Shown: piece by piece, positions 58,546 to 64,000 of the stretch
How positions within the stretch are numbered: the first letter of the stretch is position 1
How the letters are laid out: each line of letters starts with the position of its first letter
Notes under the pieces: model-generated
What the model saw: the letters and a program-made list of their open reading frames with translations, nothing else
The model's database searches: none
Told to the model about the DNA's origin: nothing
Program-made: the position numbers and the translations under genes
Source: Heterohyrax brucei
Taxonomy: Eukaryota; Chordata; Mammalia; Hyracoidea; Procaviidae
DNA length: 64,000 nucleotides
Reading direction: 5' to 3'
NCBI GenBank assembly: GCA_028571685.1
Contig: CM053140.1
Location: forward strand, 22,983,501-23,047,500

Positions 58546-58690
58546 TGAAATGGGCTGGTACTGGTCTTTTTGAATCAGAAAAAAGAAACACATGATCTAC
58601 TACAACAAGAATGACAAATTGAAGAGGAATGGTATCACATTCATCATTAAAAGGAACACTTCAAAATATATGCTGAAGTACGAAACAACT
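58546..58690 (+). mobile_element. RTE endonuclease-region fragment
   Basis: 'gtgagctgaaatgggctggt', 'aatgacaaattgaagaggaa' and 'aacacttcaaaatatatgct' belong to the 5' part of the RTE frame. The fragment starts straight after the tail of the preceding RTE, so two RTE pieces are in tandem. Confidence 0.75.
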
Positions 58691-58815
58691 GCTACCCATC
58701 CTCCATCATTAATCTCATAGAAGCAGGATTTACGTTGTACAGGAAAATCACACAATACCAGGAATCATAGATTGGGCCAATGGCTCCACATAGTTTTGGG
58801 GGAAACAACAGGTGC
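58690..58815 (-). mobile_element. MaLR-like LTR remnant
   Basis: 'aatcacacaataccaggaat' to 'gttttgggggaaacaacagg'; partner of the distal part of 26,588-27,080. Confidence 0.5.
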
Positions 58816-58817
58816 AA

Positions 58818-59130
58818 ACATGACAGATACCAAGGAAGAGACTGTACAGTTCTCTATGACACTCTCAAACCTAGAAACAGAGCATCATCCACAAGCAAGT
58901 GGGCAAGGAAGAGACTGTTCTCGTGCCCAACTCACTCCACATTCTATCCATGTCTACTGGCCCTTTTCCCTTCCTGATGGTAAGCAGTACAGGGGGAAGG
59001 GTTGGCAGGTGCAGCAGCTCCTAATGTTGAGGAGATGCAGGGTGGTACCAGCACTTTTTCTTTGGGGGATATGGAGAGGTATCTCAGTACAGGGAGATGG
59101 AGGCCTTTAATCCTCACTGGAGGAGGTCTT
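58818..59130 (-). pseudogene. Downstream part of the MUC16-like region
   Basis: Partner of 27,080-27,335. A Ser/Pro/Ala-rich minus-strand stretch (TLGAAAPANPSPCT) may represent the linker between SEA modules. No splice donor was confirmed, so this is tentative. Confidence 0.35.
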
Positions 59131-59449
59131 GGCTGACACGCAGTGGGTGGAAACATGAGATGGGAGGATGAAGAAGGGGCAGTGAAAGACATTCAATGTG
59201 GAGGCCACTGGGTCACAGTAAACATGGTGGCTGGACTATCACAGTAGTGATTCCCTTCAAGGAAGAAACATCCTCATCTGTTAGGGATCAAAGGATAAAT
59301 ATCTGCCTCCTGCCAAGGAGAAAGAGACCTTGCTGAAAGCCTTCTAATACGAGAGGCCTAGATGGAAGTCTGAATGTGGGGTAGATATCTCCCCTAACAG
59401 GACCTACCCAGCCAGGGGTAGGAGGCCACCACCGAGCAGGTCCTCTCAC

Positions 59450-59614
59450 TTTGGACATAGACGTTGTCCCTGTTCATGGTATAGGGGACAAACTGGGTGG
59501 CACCACAGGTCAGCTGGTTCAGCTCCCGGTGGAGCTTCTCTCCATCCAGACTGTGGCCATTAAGGACAGAGCAGAGGGTGTAGATGCCATCCACTTTTGG
59601 GGCTTCCTTGTGCT
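59450..59614 (-). pseudogene. MUC16-like SEA module, third exon
   Basis: Encodes EAPKVDGIYTLCSVLNGHSL, then DGEKLHRELNQLTCG and PYTMNRDNVYV. These align with the MUC16 SEA core (VDAIC...LDREQLYxELSQLT...LGPYTLDRxSLYVNG). The acceptor is 'tctccctcaaag' and the donor 'caaa|gtgaga' at 59,450/59,449. The SEA fold is an extracellular domain of this giant membrane mucin (CA-125), with 10-60 or so copies per protein. The reading frame from the preceding exon does not fit without a one-base shift, suggesting decay. Confidence 0.8.
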
Positions 59615-60070
59615 CTTTGAGGGAGAACGAGGGTATGACCACAAATGGTGCCTCCAGAGAGAGGTTCTGAGAGTCTTTGGGGGCAGGGCAGAGACAGGCA
59701 AGAGGAAATGAGACAAGTGAAGACTTGGACTTGTGATTAAAGCAAGGGCATAAGACTTCTTTCTCTGGAGAGAATCCCTGGAGACAGAGTTGAAGATCTA
59801 AAGGAAATATCCTAAGTGGTTCCAACAAGGAGAGGAGTGAGTTCTGGAAGTCGCAGAATGGTACCAGGGAAGAGGCAGTCCTGCTGAGGAGCTCTGCAGA
59901 GCCTAAGAGTGGTAGTGGGGACTAGGAAATGCCTTGGTCCTGGAGCAGATGCCTCCCAAATTCTACCTCTACTGTGGAGGCTGAATCTGGCAAGACAGAG
60001 GGGAAATGACCAAAGGCCGTAAGCCTGGGATCCCTTGACACACTCCTGCTGTCTTTTCCAGATGTATCAC

Positions 60071-60138
60071 CTAAGTGAGGTCAGTCTGCAATCAGAGTAG
60101 AGGGTGTCAGCACTGGGCTTACTGAGCAAGAGCCCAAG
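60071..60138 (-). pseudogene. MUC16-like SEA module, second exon
   Basis: A 68-bp exon encoding LGLLLSKPSADTLYSDCRL plus TSLR, which matches the MUC16 stretch ending in GPLYSGCRLTLLR residue for residue in spacing. It includes the conserved Cys. The acceptor is 'ttctcccaag' and the donor 'cttag|gtgata' (60,071/60,070). I recall the same small exon size for SEA repeats in human MUC16. Confidence 0.82.
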
Positions 60139-60239
60139 CTTGGGAGAAAAGAAGAGTTCAAGAGGAGGGCTCAAGGGGCTGAGGGAAAGTGTGGGCAGGG
60201 ATGAGGTGGGGCGCCATGCGGACATCACGGTCCTCTTAC

Positions 60240-60369
60240 CAGGCTCTGCTGGATGCTGTCAGCCATAGTGAGCTTTTTAGTACCCTGTTATCCCATGTCA
60301 TCCATATAGCACAGGTTGGTGATGGTGAAGTTGCAGGTGAACCAGACCGGGGCAGGTTGAAGAGCTGTA
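60240..60369 (-). pseudogene. MUC16-like SEA module, first exon, with stop
   Basis: Encodes PVWFTCNFTITNLCYMDDM, matching the hallmark FTLNFTITNLQYxEDM of MUC16 SEA repeats, then after a stop TKKLTMADSIQQSL (cf. SRKFNTTERVLQGL). The stop is TAA at 60,288-60,290. The acceptor is 'tttttcttcctcttcag' before 60,369 and the donor 'cctg|gtaaga' at 60,240/60,239. Exon order on the minus strand, phases and sizes agree with a single SEA module. Further modules would be expected beyond either side if this is a genuine MUC16 relic. Confidence 0.85.
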
Positions 60370-60739
60370 CTGAAGAGGAAGAAAAAGTTTTCCCTGTGGA
60401 CTACAGTAATAGCCAAGGTTGCCTAGGACCCTGGTCAGAAGCAACAGCAGTGAACTACGTACGGCCATTGGCTGCAGGAGCACAAGGAGAGAACAAAGAT
60501 TTGGGGAACCCAAACTTCCTCATTCGGTCAGCATTAAGTGAGCAGACATGAGTTCAAAGCTTTGTGCAATCATAGCTGTCAAAGGCACAGTGTTACCGAC
60601 TGTATTGTCAACACAAAATTTCTGTTGAAACCCTCACCCTCTTACCTGTGAATCTTAAGCATCCAATATTATAGAGCAGAACTGCCCTCACAGAGTTCTT
60701 TTAGGCTAAAATCTTTAATTTTAAAATTACTTGGCTGAA

Positions 60740-61640
60740 AATTATTTCCAAAGTTGGCAGTAGTACATCAACAGGGAACAGCCAGGAATTCAACCCTGAT
60801 GAACACAAAGGTGATACAACAGGGGATACCACTGCTGATTGACAGTTGGATCTTGATGGAAAGCAGAAAATACCAGAAAGATGTTGACCTATGTTTTACT
60901 GACTACACAAACACATCTGACTGTGTGAATTGTAATAAATAATGGAGAACATTGGGACAAAATGGAATTCCAGGACACTTCATTCTGCTCTTACGGAACC
61001 TGTGTACAGAAAGAAGAGGCAGTCATTCTAACGCACAAGTGAGTATTACGTGGCTTAAAATCCGAAATACTTCGTCAGAGTCATAATCTTTCCGCATTAC
61101 TCAGCCTATATGCTTGGCAAGTAATCCTAGAAACTGGACAATACGAACAAGAAGGCAGGATTATCGATGCAGAAAGACTCATTAACAATCTATCATATGC
61201 ATATGATATAAATTTGACTGCTAAAAGTCAAGTAGATTTCAGGTAAAGTCTTTGGTGTGGATTGGACATCAACGTAAACCAAAATCCATGCAACTAGACT
61301 GGTAAGAACCATCATGATGAGTGGAAAAACACTGAAGTTATCAAGGATTGCATTTGACCCAGATCCATGATCAGTATCCATGAAGTTTGTTGTTGTTGGG
61401 TGCCATCAAGTCAAACCCGACTCATAGCAGTCCTGTCCACAACAGAAGGTAATTCTTCCTGGTCCTGGGCCATGCTCAAAATGGTTGTTAGACTTCAGCC
61501 CACTGTTGGAGCCATAAAGTAACAGTCAACAAATCAAAAGACACACTGCACTGTGAAAATTGGGTGCAGATGACCTCTTTAAATCTTGAAAAGCAAAGGC
61601 ATGACTCTGATGACTAAGCTGTAGTGTCATGGATCGACTT
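60740..61640 (+). mobile_element. RTE LINE, reverse-transcriptase part
   Basis: 'tggatcttgatggaaagcag', 'gaaagatgttgacctatg', 'atggaattccaggacactt' and 'tgcaactagactggtaagaa' follow the RTE order. It is interrupted by an antisense RTE tail at 61,388-61,500. Confidence 0.8.
61388..61500 (-). mobile_element. RTE 3'-tail fragment inserted in RTE
   Basis: 'tttgttgttgttgggtgcca' starts the reversed tail, followed by 'caagtcaaacccgactcata'. Confidence 0.85.
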
Positions 61641-62085
61641 GAGCCAAGATGCACAGTCTTCAACAGGATCCACTTATGCGTCATAATCCACTCTAACCTT
61701 TGTCTGAAGACTTGGCTTCAGGAATGATTTCACTTGTGGGCTAACACAGTCTGAGGACCAGGTCTTCTGGGGTCTCTCCAGGCTCAGTCAGGTCAGCAGG
61801 TCTGGTCTTGCTACTCCAATTTTAGTTGTACACCCCACTGTTCTCCCACTTCATCAGAGACTCTGTTGTTTTCTTTGTGAGCACAGTCACTGGTGGTAGC
61901 CTGGTACCATCTAGTTCTTGATTCTGGCTGATAGCCTCTAGTTTAGGTGGCCCTTTATGTTGTTTTGGACTCCAAGGTACCTAACAACGTAATTGTGGAA
62001 GAAATAGCATTTTAGAACAGGCTTCTTAGGTTTTATTAATGAGGTAGTATCAGAGTAGGCATTTACCCATGAGTCCACTTGTCAT
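61641..62085. other. Unassigned, possibly L1 3' UTR antisense
   Basis: 'gagcacagtcactggtggta' and 'gcctctagtttaggtggccc' recall reversed L1 3' UTR sequence, but this is not certain. Confidence 0.35.
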
Positions 62086-62089
62086 ACTG

Positions 62090-63620
62090 TGGATGCTTCC
62101 GTGTAGCTGTACTGATGCAAGCTTTATCACCAGTATTCACATTTCAGCTGAGTTTCCAGACTAGAACAGACCAGGAAGAAAGACTTGCCAGTCTACTTGA
62201 GAAGAACATTAGCCACTGAAAACCTTATGAACAGCAGTGGTGCATTGTCTGAGAGAGTGTCTGACAGTGAACCCTCCTGTGTGAAAAGGACTTCAATGAA
62301 GACCAGCAAAGAGCTGACTCCTCAAAGTAGCCAAGCCAAGTGCCGTAGAGTCGGATCTGACTCATGGCAACCTCAAAATAGAGTCAACCGTATTGATGTG
62401 GATGGAGTCAATCTTTCAGGACCCTCATTAACTGATGTGGCATGACTCAAAATGAGAAAAAAAGGCTGTAAATGTCCATTAATAATCAGAACCTGACATG
62501 CATCAAGTATGAATGTAGGAAAAGTGGAAACTGTCAAAAATGTAATGCAATGCATCGAAATCAGTATCTTCAGCATTAGTGAGTGGAAATGCCCTGCTGT
62601 CGGCTCTTTATTTACTGAATATCCGGATGGCCCATTATGCCAGGAATGGCAACTTGAAGAGGAAATGGGGTTGCATTCCTCATCTAAAAGAACATTTCAA
62701 GATGTATCCTGAAGTACAGTGCTGTCAGTGATAGGATAATACCCAGAAGCCTACCAGGAAAACTGATCAAATGACTGCTATTCAAATATCTGTACCAACC
62801 AGTAAGGTCAAAGAGGAAGAAATCGAGGAGTTTTTACTACGTTCTAAAGTTCGGCATTTGTCAAACATGCAACCAGAAGGCATTGACAATCACTGGTTAT
62901 TGGAATGCGAAAATTGGGAACAATGAAGGAAGAGTGGCGGCTGGAAAATAGGGCCTTGGTAATAGAAATGATGCCCGAGATTGCATGACAGTATTTTCTA
63001 AGATGAGTGACTGCTTCCTTGCAAATACCTTTTTTCCCCTGACATGAATGGTGACTATACGCAGGAACCTCACCAGATGGAAGATGCAGGAATCAAATGG
63101 ACTGCATTTGGGGAAGGAGACAATGGAAAAGCCCAGTCCTAGCTAGTTCAAGGCCAGGGACTGACTGGGAAACAGGCCTTAATGGCTCCTATGTAGGTTT
63201 CCTGCTGAAAGTTAGAATAAGTTCCTGAGAGCCAAAAGACATACTTGAGTATACACCACCTGAGTATAGAGACCACTGGAAAAACAGATGTGAGGCACTG
63301 AACAGTAATGACCGAAGACTACACAAGCTGTGGGGTGACATCCAAGAAGTTATACCTCAAGAAAGCAAGAGGTCACTGAAAGACAGGAGAGAAAGAAAAG
63401 GGCCAAATGGATGTTAGAAGGGACTCTGACACTTGCTCTTGAATATTGACTAGCTAAAACAAAAGGAAGAAAAGAGGAAGTAAAAAACAAATATGGAAAT
63501 AAAGCAAAGTTCTATGCAGTTCATTCCATATACACACCCACCAAGAGACACATTTTTCTTTCTGAAAAAATGCATCAAGGATTCTCGGAAAAAAGAATGG
63601 GAAAACAAAAGAAGCATTCT
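62090..63620 (+). mobile_element. RTE LINE, 5' part with endonuclease region
   Basis: Starts in the RTE leader ('cagactagaacagaccagga', 'gccactgaaaaccttatgaa'). From 62,509 the frame reads MNVGKVETVKN and ISIFSISEWK, matching the start of the RTE endonuclease (MNxGKLExVK...DILGISELKW). An IGMRKLG remnant of its catalytic IGDWNAK motif lies near 62,900, and the region after the endonuclease runs to about 63,620. Many stops. It is a different copy from the one at 60,740, because the 5' part lies downstream of a 3' part. Confidence 0.85.
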
Positions 63621-63789
63621 TGAGACTAAAGAGACAGAAAACCACAGAGAATGATCCCCAGTCTGGATTGGTCGGTTTCTTACAGTGACTTCATAAGGAG
63701 CAAACTGTTGGCAACTCCAAGCCCCTGTATGTGTTCCAGGCAACCTAGGTCTGGGGTCCGTCTAGCTCAGGCAGGTGTTTCACGGACCT

Positions 63790-64000
63790 GAGAGACTGTG
63801 ACCACACTTACCTTGTTTTTCATTTTTAGTGTTTATTGATTTGCTCATTTTTCCATTGCATTTTATCTTCTTTGCTTAATGTCTCATTAAGTTTTGGTCA
63901 TTATTTGTTCAGTCATTTCTCTCCTTATTTAGTTATTCACTTAGTTTTTACTTATTTAGTTGTTTGTTTATTGACTCCATTTATTTACAATATGGAGACA
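63790..64000. repeat. T-rich tract at the window edge
   Basis: Resembles 38,601-39,480 in composition, including a 'tattgactccatttattta' stretch comparable to 'cattggctccatttttacc' just before MARK copy 4. Confidence 0.5.

Overview
The window looks like nuclear DNA from an afrotherian mammal, most likely an elephant-type genome. The best clue is a set of tRNA-derived SINEs of the AfroSINE type, on both strands, together with many pieces of an RTE/BovB-like LINE whose 3' tail ends in CAA repeats and resembles the SINE tail. L1, MaLR-like LTR and mariner remnants fill most of the rest. No intact host protein-coding gene is visible. All calls come from reading by eye and from remembered family features; no alignment was run.

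The main architecture is a tandem segmental duplication in the same orientation. Unit 1 runs from the left edge to about 33,100 and unit 2 from 33,141 to the right part of the window. Matching blocks are: 1-415 with 33,141-33,560; 2,160-5,340 with 42,620-45,370; 8,840-15,480 with 45,385-52,750; 15,480-18,930 with 52,780-56,770; 21,650-22,757 with 56,840-57,950; 26,900-27,335 with 58,690-59,125; and 28,180-32,600 with 39,500-42,600. Insertions present in only one copy (L1, AfroSINE, solo LTR) have a paralogous empty site in the other.

The centre of the window (27,335-41,590) holds four intronless, broken copies derived from a MARK-family kinase. The C-terminal KA1 remnant resembles MARK3 best. 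They keep recognisable kinase, UBA, linker and KA1 pieces. Two copies carry an internal tandem repeat of about 0.9 kb (second half of kinase C-lobe + UBA + linker), joined at the same point each time. Two copies end directly at an RTE-type 3' tail.

The right part (59,450-60,369, minus strand) holds three exons that match the SEA module of MUC16, with splice sites and an in-frame stop. A CpG-rich block at 55,780-56,480 looks like a surviving promoter island; its partner at 18,000-18,680 has lost most CpGs.

Other notable items are a 5'-complete but 3'-truncated L1 with a 15-bp target duplication and no poly(A), a 44-bp L1 insertion with an 18-bp target duplication, fold-back mariner remnants, and a solo LTR carrying 29-bp tandem repeats up to its end.
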